DNA from: Chlorokybus atmophyticus | Taxonomy: Eukaryota; Streptophyta; Chlorokybophyceae; Chlorokybales; Chlorokybaceae | Reading direction: 5' to 3' | NCBI GenBank assembly: GCA_009103225.1 | Contig: RHPI01003642.1 | Coordinates: 95,132-159,131 of the forward strand | Length of the DNA: 64,000 bases | Shown: piece after piece, positions 37,015-48,174 of the stretch | Position numbering within the stretch: position 1 is the stretch's first letter | How the letters are laid out: every line of letters begins with the position of its first letter | Position numbers and translations under genes: made by a program | Notes under the pieces: model-generated | Told to the model about the DNA's origin: nothing | The model's database searches: none | Seen by the model: the letters and a program-made list of their open reading frames with translations, nothing else

Positions 37015-38730
37015 CCTCTGCCTATCCAATTTTGCACGTTGTACAGTATTGGAGTTGTAGGTACGCGCTTGGTTGTTATGTCAGCAACAGATTCCGCAGA
37101 AGAAGCTCAGTTTTCTTGCAGCGTCACGTAGCTATTATCTAGCATGTAACCATACATGACAGTTGCGCACCCCAGTACAGTTGCGCACCTTCCTCAGTAG
37201 GCAAAGTCAGTTTTGCCCTTCCCGCCCAACCATGCAGCCCCTGACTTAAGGTGCTGTGGCCAAGTTGTTTTTGTGACGGACATCTTTGTGTTTCTTTCTA
37301 GGTGCGCACCTAGCATGAAAAGCTCGCGCACAGGGGGAAAGCAGAGTGGAACAGCATTTTATTTCGGGCAGCTTGTTGGGTTTGGATTGTATGATAGGTA
37401 ATTACCGCACTGCGCCTATAAAATACGAAGATGTTGGTGATTGTATACCAGAGCAGAATTGGATGAGGTAGGCTCTGCAGGCAGCTGATCAATAGATTAC
37501 CTGTAGACTATGCACTTCTTACTGTGCAGCAATTCTTCGAATTTAGGATAAACGCTGCCTTATAGAGGAAGTAGTGGTATTTGAAAACTACTAAGTAAGT
37601 TTGGCTTCTTTAGTTTTAGCAGATGTGACTAGGTAAAAATAACCCCATGAAGAAATTTAAACAAATAATGTCTCTTTGATTCTGGGAATAATCAAAGATC
37701 ATCTAGACCAATATTATAATATACCCCCGAACTGTCAGAAGTCAGTTTTAATCCTTGTAAACCTTTAAGACGAGGCCAAACGGTAGTAATTAGTTTATCA
37801 AGAAGATTATATACCGGCTCTTCTCGCAAACTTACTTTACAACCAATATAATCATTTGTACGTAATGTAAAAGCTATAAGCAATTTTTTTTGCTCATGCT
37901 AAAGTAAAAATATGACCCAATATCAATTCCAAAGCAACTACAAAGGATAAAACCATTTTTCTGCTACTTACTTCGTTTTTTATACTTCCGTAAACAATAA
38001 TCTTTACAATCTTTGGTACATCCATAATATAGTTATAAAGACACTCATAAAATGGAACTTGTTAAATTACATTTTCGATTGAAATGAAACAGCATCGCAT
38101 CCTTGCAGGTATAATTGCAGGAAGGACGCTTAACTATAGAGGGATCAGCTATACACTACGGTCATTTTACTTTCTTTCTTTTACTTTACAATATGTATCA
38201 ATCGAGGTAGGCAGCCAAAGGTAGAAAGGCAAGAAGATAGAAAAGTAGGGAGGTACTGCATGCACTACTGCTGATCTGCGATAAAGAGTAATGTAACTCT
38301 ACAACTTGGCGATTGGGTACACAATGAAATACCATCCTGCAGCGTACCAGCTTTGGATTTGGGGGTAATCGGTTGGATTAGGAGTTAATCTTCTGATAAA
38401 GCGGGGTAATCGGTTGTAATGCAGTGCATGACTCGACTGCTTGGACTGTTGTGTGCGGATGCTTCTGCAAACGGCAGTCGCAAAGAAGGTTCACTGGCAA
38501 ATCAATTTCAGGCATAAAACAGTATACAGTTGTATATACAATCACTGTTGTACACATAACCCTCTGCGTCTTTTGTACACTGGTGGTTGTTGCCTAGCCT
38601 GTGTTGGTGTGACTACTGGTGCTACATGTACAATGCATGGGCAACACTACTCCACACCTTTCATACACTGGCTGACTGCGTTTCTGTGCCTGTCTGCACT
38701 ACCTTCACTGCTACACAGCTGTCCGTTCAG
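37015..38730. other. Spacer with AT-rich insert (nocturnin / LCMT1)
   Basis: The longest tail-to-tail interval in the alternating block. About 37.5-38.2 kb is markedly AT-rich, unlike its GC-balanced neighbours, and holds the mitochondrial rpl5 pseudogene annotated separately. 38.2-38.7 kb has no supported frame. Confidence 0.6.
37640..38090 (-). pseudogene. rpl5: Nuclear copy of mitochondrial rpl5 (uL5m), decayed (NUMT)
   Basis: AT-rich minus-strand segment whose translations match uL5 end to end but in broken frames. Around 38060-37985: FYECLYNYIMDVPKIVKIIV (the VPK-KIIV N-terminal core). Around 37950-37925: ALELI. From 37880: AFTLRTNDYIGCKVSLR, VYNLLDKLITTVWPRLKGLQ, then GVYYNIGLDDL. After that come an in-frame TGA, LFPESKRHYLFKF and a stop. 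Stops upstream of the central frame, a TGA before LFPE and the base composition mark a non-functional insert of organellar DNA. The wording of the N-terminus resembles the mitochondrial form; a plastid copy is less likely. In plants rpl5 is a mitochondrial genome gene. Confidence 0.72.
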
Positions 38731-40405
38731 TCAGTCTGGCTGCAGCGACCTTGCAAAGCCGACATGTTGCAACAAGCCCGTGTTATCTTTGACGCCAATG
38801 GCCATGCAGTAGTGCTGCTGTATGATGTGCCATTCTTCAAACTCGTCAAACAGCTCCAGCCTTTCCACCCGCCGACGATCGTCCTGGTCGAGGTGGTGCG
38901 TGTAGATCTCGTCCATGTCCGCAGCGCTCGCCCTTTGCCAACCGGTGTGTAGGAAACGATCCCTCTGAGCCTGCAAATTGGGTGTGCCGTGAATGCCCAG
39001 CAACGGGCTGCCGCGCGCTTCCAAGTTTATTAGCATCTGCTCGCCAAACGGATCATCCGGAAGAATCTGCAGCATACGTTTTGTCGCACACAGCCAGATT
39101 GTTGTCAAGGTGCTCTGATCTCATAAGACACCACAATACCATGCAGAGTACTCATTCCTTACCGGCTCGTACACAACATAAGCTGCGGTGTTGAACTTGC
39201 TGCCACCCCACCTCACCAGATCAACCGAGTGCTGCGGTTTCATGTACACGAGCACGCATTCGGACAGGATCAGAGTGGGCAGCGAATAGTCCAGCCTTGC
39301 TTTGTGCAGAACCTTCTCCAAGTCGTTGATACTGCGCAGGTCGCAGGGTAGGAGGCAATACGCTTGCGAGCAATAGAAGCCCTCTTCTGGTTGCTGCTCA
39401 TCATCTGATCCCAGCTTAGGGAACAGCTGTTTCAATGCGGGGTTGCTGCTAATGATACTCAGTTTCCTGCGCGTGACTTCAGGGAAGTCCACCTCGCAGT
39501 AGCGGTGGAAGCTCTGTCCCTCTGAAGCCAGCTGGAAAAAAGCAGTGTCAAAACCTGCTCCGAGAGAGAGCACTTGCTTCTTTGCTTCATCGCCTCCCGC
39601 AGACAAGAACTGGCGCACAATCTGACGGATTGCAGCCCATCTTGCATAGTAGCCTGAGCAACACCGGGTTCAAAACTGCACACAGCTCCATGCTGTGACC
39701 CGGGAGTGACGTGTTGCTCAAGAACATGTTGAGCGTTACATGTAGGACAAAGCCAGTGCAACATGACTGACGATCGTACCCAAGACATCGGCTTGCCTCG
39801 GTTTATCAGCGGCGCACGTTTCAGCGGGCGCTTCACAAAGAACCGTACAAAGTCATCACGGAAGTAGCCCTTTTGCGCACAAGAACTGGGGAGGAACATA
39901 GTTGGTGATGAGCGCATGAGTACTGGGCAGCAACCCAAACCCATTGGCATGCAGTACAACTTTTCTTTCAGCTGGTTTGGATTGCAAACAGTTGTGCTCG
40001 ACCAGCATGCAAGTGCTTGGTGATAGTGCAAGACCTCAACACGTGTGAGTCAACAGCCACATAACGAGCACTGCTCTTTGCTCGACTGTTGCCTGCCTCG
40101 AAGTCAATGGCACGACCACACTCTCCTGTGCTTTCGCATAAGCAATGTTGCATGCCACATGTGTCGGCACTACAACACAAAAGGTCTTTGGAACAGTGCT
40201 AGTGCCACAAACTCAACCCAAACACACAGACAATGCAAACGTCAACTAAAGGCGAGGCAAGCATGCATGGCTTGCTGTCAACGCACAGCTTGCTTATGCT
40301 GGCGTCGTCATTGGTGGCCTGCACAGCGCTGTCGCCTCGACCACCAGCTGGAGAGCTTTCGCCAACGACACCAGGGTACCTACCGCCGTCACCTTCCCCC
40401 GCCAT
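38731..40405 (-). CDS. Leucine carboxyl methyltransferase 1 (PP2A methyltransferase)
   Basis: Methylates the C-terminal Leu carboxylate of the PP2A catalytic subunit, which controls B-subunit binding. Exons (minus): 40405-40287, 39885-39797, 39653-39163, 39066-38731; 344 residues, the usual LCMT1 length. Seen: VQATNDDASISKL near the N-terminus, GYFRDDFVRFFVKR, APLINRGYYARWAAI, SAM motif VLSLGAGFDTAFFQL, CEVDFPEVTRRKL, LILSECVLVYMKP, and YEPILPDDPFGEQMLINL near the C-terminus. The second intron (39796-39654) begins GC, and only that donor keeps INRG-YYARW in frame. The start lies 32 bases from the divergent MurB start, so the first codons and the promoter of the two genes nearly touch. Confidence 0.94.
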
Positions 40406-40437
40406 GCTCCCGCCCAGCTCCGCCAACGACCACAAGC
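40406..40437. promoter_or_regulatory. 32-bp interval between divergent LCMT1 and MurB start codons
   Basis: Too short for two 5' UTRs and a core promoter, so transcripts probably overlap at their 5' ends or one gene starts further in. A later in-frame Met of MurB at 40450 or 40486 is possible. No promoter motif is evident. Confidence 0.4.
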
Positions 40438-42183
40438 ATGCCTGCAAGAATGTCGCCATTCAGCTTGCTTGCGGGCATGGCGCAAGCAGCGGCGGCGGCG
40501 GCGGTGGAGGCGGCGAGAGGGGTGAGCTTGTCTCTGTCAATGTCAGCTAGCGGAAAGACATGGAGAGCGCTGCCACTGCCGTCTACGGCGCGGACATCCA
40601 TCATCCGACGTCAGTGGCGGCCTCCTGACCCACCGACAAGGCAGCACCTGTCCAAGGCGACAACCACAGCGACAAGCTTGCCCAGAAGGTGGAATTCTGA
40701 TCGCAAAGGACAGCAAATTGCTGCTTGCAATGCGTCCGTGAAGCAGCAGAGCAACAGTAGTAGCAGCAGCAAGCATGTCAGTGAAGCCAGTGAGCATGTA
40801 GAGCAGCAGGAGCAGCAACAGTCGCAGGATTGGGGTCCGGAGGAGGGTTTGGGTCTGCAGTGCGGGCGGGTGCTCCTAAAAGACTGGTGCACGTGGGGCA
40901 TTGGCGGTCCCGCCCGTTTGTTTGTTGAAGTGCGCAGCCTCGCCCACCTCAAGGCTGTGCTGAGGTGGGTGCGACTGGCTTCCAGTTTCATTATGCTGTC
41001 TTTGATGCTTTGCTTCTTCAGTTCTCTTCGTTATTTTTTCTGACTTCAAGGCTGCACTGACTGTATATCATAAATGACGCAAGGTAAACGCGTGTCAAGG
41101 TGCCAAGCTGTAGCAGTTGCGTACCCAGTATACTACCATTTCCGCAACTGTGACTGACTCAGTAGCGCTAAGCATCATGACGCGCGTTGCGTGTTGTTGG
41201 TCACACTCACGCGCATTGGTTGCTTGCAGCTACTGTCACAAGAACGACATTCGTCCTTTTGTTCTCGGCAAGGGGTCGAATGTCCTGTTCGATGATAGGG
41301 GTTTCAATGGATGCGTCATACTCAACAAGATAGACTTCTTGGAGGAGCTAGGGGATGGACGCTTCCGGGTCGGAGCAGGGTATCCCTTTAACCAGCTTGG
41401 GCTCCTTACCAGTCGCCTAGGATGGACCGGGCTCGAGTTTGCCGCTGGCATTCCTGGCAGTGTCGGTGGTGCTGTGTACATGAACGCCGGCGCCAACGGG
41501 CAGGTCAGCATGAGTCAGTGACATGCTTGCTGTTACGGTCTCCTTAGCGGTGCGTATGTTTGATGTCATTTGCATTTGTTGCAGGAGACTTTCACTTGCT
41601 TAGAGTCGGTTGAGATAGTGTATTGCACAGGGGAGACTGCTAGATTGTGCGCGCGCAATGGACAGCTGGAGCACTCTTATAGGCAGTCACCCTTTCAACA
41701 GCACGATCCACAACACGGCATGCCTTATGTATACGCAGCAACATTTCACTTAACACCCAGTGAAGAGGCACGGCAAAGGCAGCAACATTACCTGAACAAG
41801 TATGCAGCAGTTATACCTACAATTATCTACCATGTGCTGTCAGACGTGCGAGATGTGTGATGTTGGTGTTGTTCTGTTCTGGCAGGCGGTATCATTCTCA
41901 ACCAGTGTCTGATAAGAGCGCCGGCTGCGTGTTCCGCAACCCAGGCAAGCAGTCTGCTGGTGCGCTCATAGAGCAAGCAGGGTTGAAGGGATTTGCTGTG
42001 GGGGAGGCAGTCGTGTCCAAGAAACACGCCAACTTCCTGGTGAACAAGGGAGGCTCGACAGCCAAGGACATGCATGCGCTGATAGATGCTGTCAAGGCGC
42101 AGATACGGCAAGAGCATGGCATCGAATTGCATGAGGAAGTGCGATTCATTCCATACTCTTACGACGAGGGTACTGCTTGCTGA
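40438..42183 (+). CDS. murB: UDP-N-acetylenolpyruvoylglucosamine reductase (MurB), plastid-targeted
   Basis: NADPH/FAD enzyme that makes UDP-MurNAc for peptidoglycan; in algae and mosses it serves the plastid wall. Exons: 40438-40964, 41230-41503, 41585-41799, 41886-42183; 437 residues. About 125 residues of Ala/Ser/Arg then Gln/Ser-rich sequence lead into the enzyme, consistent with a long transit peptide. Core: [95 protein letters not shown] and the Glu in [10 protein letters not shown]. The FAD-binding and catalytic stretches are all present. The residue aligned with the E. coli Ser229 proton donor appears to be Cys (SAGCVF). High confidence in identity; the exact Met is uncertain because several lie in the leader. 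Confidence 0.94.
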
Positions 42184-42528
42184 AGAGCAGAGAACTAGCA
42201 AGTAATGTACTTGTGGCATCAAGGCAACCGGAGTGGTTGCGATGTATAGGGTCGGATAGTGCTCATACTCGATGCAGGTGACAACATTGTCACTGTAAGA
42301 GCACTGTCAGAGCACCACCTTGGCACATTGTACAACTAATCTCTAAGCTGCAAGGCTCCTTGCAAGTCTAGTTACCTGCCAGTGCCCTCGCACCAACAAT
42401 CCCCCTAATGAGCGCGCCACTACTTGGGATGCAGTGCAGCACCTTGAAAGCATGTGACGCATGTCCTCAGGCTGGTGAGGTGACTGTGCTGCAGACGCCG
42501 ATGCACACCACCGTCGATGCTGTGGGAG
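42184..42528. other. Tail-to-tail spacer (MurB / uL23)
   Basis: 345 bases with the 3' ends of both genes. Nothing further recognised. Confidence 0.5.
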
Positions 42529-43403
42529 CTATTCTTTATCACTTGCACCTGACGCTGCAAATGGTAAATTCCCAGCAGGGATGGGGTTCTTTAGACGCAC
42601 ATATGCCTTCTTGTAGTCCTTGCGGTAGAAAAACTGGTTGCCGAACTTCTTCTTCTTGCCTTCATAGTTAGCTGTGTTGACCCGGTCAACCTGTATGCCA
42701 TACACGCTCTCCAGATAGCGTCGTATCTCCAACTGCGATGCAAGACATGCGTACGAGCTCGTATTGGTGTGTAAGCCACTGTGCAACTTCTCCCAGCGCA
42801 GGAATAACAGGTTGAATGCCTATGGTGACAAACCACTTGCGCAACCTGGGGCCAGACTCATTCTACTTCTGCGCTAATACAAATGCGGCTACAGGGATCG
42901 TGTTCCATTGTTGCGCACATTGCTGAGACCAGCTGAGCTGACACCAGCAACAGCATGCTGCATGCGAACTGACTGCATGGCTTGAAACTGCATGGCTGAA
43001 CAAAGCAAGCGACACTTCGTGTTGTAACAACATCAGCAACCAATCAAGTAGCATGTCGCGTTGTAGGTTGCAAAGAATTCAGGGCAACTTAGTACAAATG
43101 GGTTGAAAAGCGAAGGCTAGGCACAATCGTTGGCTACAAGCACAGCCACACAGCAGCTCGGATGCAGACACTGGTGACCGCTTGCTGCATGTATTTGCAT
43201 GTGAGTATGTGCATGCATATGTGTACGTATCTATGTGTATGTGCTTCTAAATGCAACCCTGTGCATGCTCATTGCCTACATGCATTGCATACCTTGGTCA
43301 CCCGCGGTAAGGTCCTAAACACGACGTCCCGAATAGACTGCCCCTGCACCGTGGCAGACACCAGCGCCAGCGGCAGCCACCCAAGATGCGGCCGCCTCGC
43401 CAT
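42529..43403 (-). CDS. Organellar ribosomal protein uL23 (probably mitochondrial)
   Basis: Protein of the large ribosomal subunit at the peptide exit tunnel. Exons (minus): 43403-43293 and 42732-42529, joined across a 560-base intron in phase 0; 104 residues. Exon 1 starts MARRPHLGW and ends QSIRDVVFRTLPRVTK. Exon 2 continues LEIRRYLESVYGIQVDRVN, then ANYEGKKKKFGNQFFYRKDY and KKAYVRLKNP. The order 'rTlP.vTK-eIr.yLEsvYgi.V..V.T.NyeGKkkk...DyKKAyV.L' fits the mitochondrial uL23 pattern better than plastid rpl23. It is shorter than land-plant mitochondrial uL23, and the presequence is minimal, so an additional 5' exon is possible. Confidence 0.82.
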
Positions 43404-43792
43404 CACCCGCCACCCTCAGGCTGGCAGCACAGCCGCGCGCAGCAAAACAGTCCCGCACCAGACAGCCCTTCCCTACCTGCTCCTGCTGCTCACCCACCTA
43501 TCACCTCAGCAGCGAATTAATTCAACCGCTCAGCCAAGGCTACACCCCACACCAGCGTCCTCTACGCACCACAAACCCAGCCTCTTGTCCACCAAGCCCA
43601 CCTGCGCCGCCGCCTCCGCCGCTGACCACCAGCAGATCGCCAGCCAACCCTAATCTGTCGCTGCCTTGGCCAAGTTGTGCACTTGTGTGTAGTGGAGCGC
43701 AGAGGCGGTGGGCCAGCTGGTGGCGCATTCCAGAGATGGGGTAGGAGGAGGACGAGGAGGAGGAGGAAGCTGAGTCGTTGCTATCCAGCGCC
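43404..43792. other. Head-to-head spacer (uL23 / ATG7)
   Basis: 389 bases, Pro/Ala-type low complexity when translated. A GGA-rich purine run near 43740-43770 precedes the ATG7 start. No other feature. Confidence 0.5.
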
Positions 43793-46700
43793 ATGGCCGA
43801 GGCCATAGTTCAGGATGCTGGGCACAGCGATTCAGTGCAACCCGCTGCAATTGCAGGTTGGGGTGTGGTACTACCTTGCCTTGGTTTAGCAATAGGCAAG
43901 GTAATTCACAACAGCTGGCAACAGCAAAGTGCTAACTTTTTCTCTTCTTTTTGTATTGCCATACCTTTATGTAGTGGACAAGGCATGCATCAACTCTTTG
44001 CAAGGTAGTTAGACAGACATTTCTTACGACTGTATGAGTCAAGAAGTGGCAACACCACGCTTGACTTACATCATTGACTACCAACCTCAGCAAATCCAGC
44101 TGTGAAAAGGCATGTTGTCGCGTTGTTGTATAGTAAAGGCAGCACGCGCAGATAATCTATGCCCGTGGCTGTGTTTGACGCCTTCCTGCACGCAGGGGAG
44201 AGAGAAGCATCCAATGTGCTCAAGTTTGCACCCTTGCAAAGCGCTGTGGACGTGCAGTTCTGGACGGAGCTTGCGGACACCAAGCTGAACAGCATAGGCT
44301 TGGATGAACAGCCTCAAGCCATAACAGGTGTGCCGCTGTGTGTTGTAAAACAACATTGCACAGCAAAGTTGTTCTCATCATGCACATTGCAACCAGGATT
44401 CTGGCGCCCGAACAGCCGGCCTGAGGTTGCCGCTCGGCTGGAGTTGCATACGCAGGCCATGAGCCAGCTGGCGAATGGCCCCACGGGTTCATTCCCAGCC
44501 TGCGGACGCTTACTGAACTTCAACACTCTTGAACGCTTTCGCGAAGCAGACCGCCAAAAGCTGCTGGTAGAGGCTGCATTGGCGGTAGGCACTCAACTGG
44601 GCTGCAGTGTTGTGCTTTGTTGTTGTTGCTGTCGCTGTCATATGGTCGTTCCTGCTTAGCCAAGCACTTTCTAACATGTTGTTCTCTTCTCGCAGTTGCA
44701 ACACGATATCTTGTCCGGCGCAGCAGAGAAACAGCTGTCGCGCCTCAGCCCCTTCCTGCTCATAACCTTTGCTGATCTCAAGCGTTGGTCATTCACGTAC
44801 CACTTTGCGTTTCCCGCCATTTCGCTGCCACGGCCCGCAACTGCCTCAGCCGCGTTGCGGCTTTCAGACACGTACAGCAGCGAAGAGGTAAGGTCTTGGT
44901 AGGGAGGCTTGTTGTTGCAGTGTGCACCTTTGCTAAGACACGTCGCAAACTCGTGGGGTTTCATAGGTGGCTCGCATTGCAGATGTATGCACAGGCTGGC
45001 GCAGCTCGCGAGCTGAAGAGACAATCGTAAATGAGTTGGCAGCTCTGAGTGTTGAAGAGGATTCTGCGCGCTTGCAACAGCCCAGCCACAGCGACCCATG
45101 CTGGCTGTTACTGCTGCCGGCTGACGGGACAGCCACAGCAGTTCATCTCTGTGAGTGGCCACGTGTTACACAACGTGCAGCCGACAAGGTATGGTACTGT
45201 TGTAAGCACTGGTTGTACAGACACTGTAGTGTAAGCTTGCGTGTATGCTTGAGGTGTGCGCGTGTATGCATGTGTCCGTATTAGGCAGTGCAGTGGCAGG
45301 TACACGTCTGCTTGTAAAGTTCATACCTGGCTTGCAGGTGTTGCTAGTCGTGGCGGACCCTTTCAATGTGGTCACCTACCCAGGCTGGCCTCTCCGCAAT
45401 GCACTTGCACTGTTGGCTCTCCGCTGGAGCGTGGAGCAAGTGCGAGTTTTGTGTTACCGGGAGACACGCGGCGCATTGGATGCGACGCGAACGTCAGTCC
45501 TAGATGTCACGCTGCCAATTCTATCAAACCAGGTGCGCAAGGAGCCGCTGCAAGGCATTGGATGGGAGCGCAACGCGCAGGGCAAAGCGGTCGCCAAGAT
45601 GTTGGATCTCGGCCCGCAGCTCGACCCGCTCCAGCTGGCGGACGCCGCCGTTGACCTGAACCTCAAACTCATGCGGTGGCGTCTGCTGCCCTCGCTCGAC
45701 ACCATCAAGATCAGATCAACGAGGTGTCTGCTTCTTGGCGCAGGCACGCTTGGCTGCTCAGTTGCACGCGTGTTGCTGGTAATGTCACCCGCAACCTGTC
45801 ACGCCCTCGTCATATTTTGAAGGCATGCGACTCATCTCGGCTCGTTTGGCGTGTGTCTGCTTGCAGGGGTGGGGCGTGCGGACGATCACCTTTGTGGACA
45901 ACGGCAATGTGGCGTTCTCCAATCCCGTGCGACAACCGCTGTTTGAGTATGAGGACTGTCTAAATGGTGGGGCCTCCAAAGCGCATTGCGCTGCTGAACA
46001 TCTGAAACGCATCTTTCCGGGCGTTGTAAGTTTACGAACACCTTACCATCTTAGTGGCTGTTAGCATTGACACTTGCACAAAGGTAAAGGGTAAACACTT
46101 GTTCGCAGACAGCTGAAGCAAGGCGCATGTCGATTCCCATGCCGGGACATCCGGTTTCACAAGAGCAGCAGGCTGGCATACTAGACGCAGTGACGCAGCT
46201 GAAGGAGTTGGTGTCCGCGCACGATGTTGTGTTTATGCTGACGGATACCCGCGAAAGCCGTTGGCTTCCAACCCTACTTTGTGCAGACCAATGCAAGGTA
46301 TCATACTATCTGGCCTGAACGTTGTAGGCATTGAATTGCCGCACGCATGACTGCACCCGTTGTGTGCAGTTGGCTATCAATGCTGCGCTTGGGTTTGATA
46401 CCTTCCTCGTTATGCGCCACGGGGCTGGCGTGATGGCTGCGGATGCGGTCGGCGCAACATCGCACGAGCGGCTAGGGTGCTACTTCTGCAACGATGTGGT
46501 GGCGCCTCTGAACTCCACCACAGACCGCACACTCGACCAGCAGTGCACCGTCACCCGCCCCGGTCTCGCACCGTTGGCGTCTGCGCTCGCTGTGGAGCTG
46601 ATGGTTGCCATCTTGCATCATCCGCAAGGGTAAGTCAAGGAAGGGGAGGCAGTTGTCAAGTCAGCTGATATAAACATGGCAGCTGACGCGACAACTGTTT

Positions 46701-47237
46701 CACACGGCAGAGTTCATGCACATATTACCAGCATGTGCATAAACTCTGCTGGTGACAATGTTGGTGTTGATTGAGCACTGTCGGGTCTCTCTTTGCATTT
46801 CTTCTGATTGGCCCCCGCAGTAGTGTGACTTGTTGTGCAGCATGTCAGCTCCAGCAGACGATGCCAAACAAGTTGGGGAGCCTGTTTCGCAGCCACTAGG
46901 TCTGTTGCCTCATCAGATACGCGGCTTCCTCACGCACTGGAGCAACCTGATGGTCAAAGGGCCGGCCTTTGATAAATGCACAGCATGCTCATCAACAGTA
47001 AGCGATCGCGTTGAAGTTCAGTGGTCCGTATCAATGCTCATTGACAGATGTAAAGCCAAACGCCTGTTGGTGCAGGTGGTGAGTGAGTATCGGCAGCGCG
47101 GCGCAGATTTTGTATTGCAAGTACTCAAGCACCCTGAGTATCTGGAGGAGCTCACAGGTCTTGAAGCTCTGAAAAGTGGAGTGGATGAGTATCTAGCTGA
47201 ATGGGATGCAGATGATGGCGATGAGGTTGAGCTGTAA
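43793..47237 (+). CDS. ATG7: ATG7, E1-like activating enzyme of autophagy
   Basis: Cytosolic E1 that activates ATG8 and ATG12 for autophagosome formation. Exons: 43793-43856, 44196-44327, 44397-44584, 44696-44887, 44967-45188, 45338-45778, 45867-46025, 46109-46297, 46370-46629, 46841-46997, 47076-47237; 721 residues. The N-terminal domain starts [15 protein letters not shown]. The E1 domain shows [37 protein letters not shown], nucleotide loop [55 protein letters not shown], the catalytic Cys in [12 protein letters not shown], then [12 protein letters not shown] and [16 protein letters not shown]. The C-terminus ends in an acidic [10 protein letters not shown] tail. Exon 1 (21 codons) is chosen because its donor phase fits; an alternative start at 44159 keeps the same downstream frame. 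All other phases close. Confidence 0.95.
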
Positions 47238-48174
47238 TCTTCTTGGTGCGCAAGGCCCCTCCACAGGCAGAATATCTAGATTTCCCACTGTATCGGCTGT
47301 AACATAGATGTACAAATAAGTGTGAGCACATGCATTCACAGTTCTGCGTGATTATTGTAACTTCTGTGCAATGCCTGTGAGCTGTGAGGTCTTGTACTCG
47401 GTGATTATTACTTGTGTGGGCTTATACCAGACAGGCTATGCACTGGACTCCTGTGCTGCACTATCTGGCCATGCATATTGCACTGATGAATTGCTCTGAA
47501 TGCACTGATCCTTAGTCGTAACTGATATCACTGGCATCAAAGGTGTTGAATAGCTGGGACTTGGGCAGCAGATTGGTGGAGGTTGCAGCTATCGGTGTCA
47601 TTACAGGTGAGCCGTGTACCGGCAGTATGGATCGCTGGATCGCTGTCTTGCAAATTGGTGCTACCCCCTATAGACCAACCAAAGTTTGCCATGCTGCGGT
47701 TAGTGGCGTAACTTGCTTGCGTGCCGACTTCCTTTCAGTGTTTTGTGTCACGGACAATGACACTCACGGTTGGCGGGTTCGTTGTTGCAGGCTTCTCTGA
47801 TCGCGTAGTTTACTGTTCTCCGGACTTTTGCAGGCTATGAATGGCATCCGTGGTGCATGCACTGATGGCAACCAAGCAGGCATGGACTTGTCTGCACAGG
47901 CTGCTGCAATCAGGTATTGCTATATGATTTTGCCCCATCAGAGCCCTTACCCCCACCCATCCCACGCACGCACCCCGCGCGGGCCGACCTCATGCCCATG
48001 TGCGGGTCCTGTTTGCTACCTGTAGGTCCATGTTGGCACTACTTCCCAGTGGGCTGTATTGATGACAACATGCATTGCTGCTGCTAGCGCCCAAATATGT
48101 GCACAGCACCAGATGTTGTGGACTGTTTTATGCTCGCTGTTTCTTGCACGTTGGACTGCACTGAAACACATGAA
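47238..48174. other. Tail-to-tail spacer (ATG7 / CCDC40)
   Basis: 937 bases. No conserved frame, repeat family or RNA gene seen. A C-rich patch lies near 47940-47985. Confidence 0.5.

Noticed and set aside
37692-37883. Short rpl5-like frame taken as a functional nuclear ribosomal protein gene
   Set aside because: uL5 similarity continues on both sides through stop codons and frame shifts in AT-rich DNA, so it is a pseudogene.
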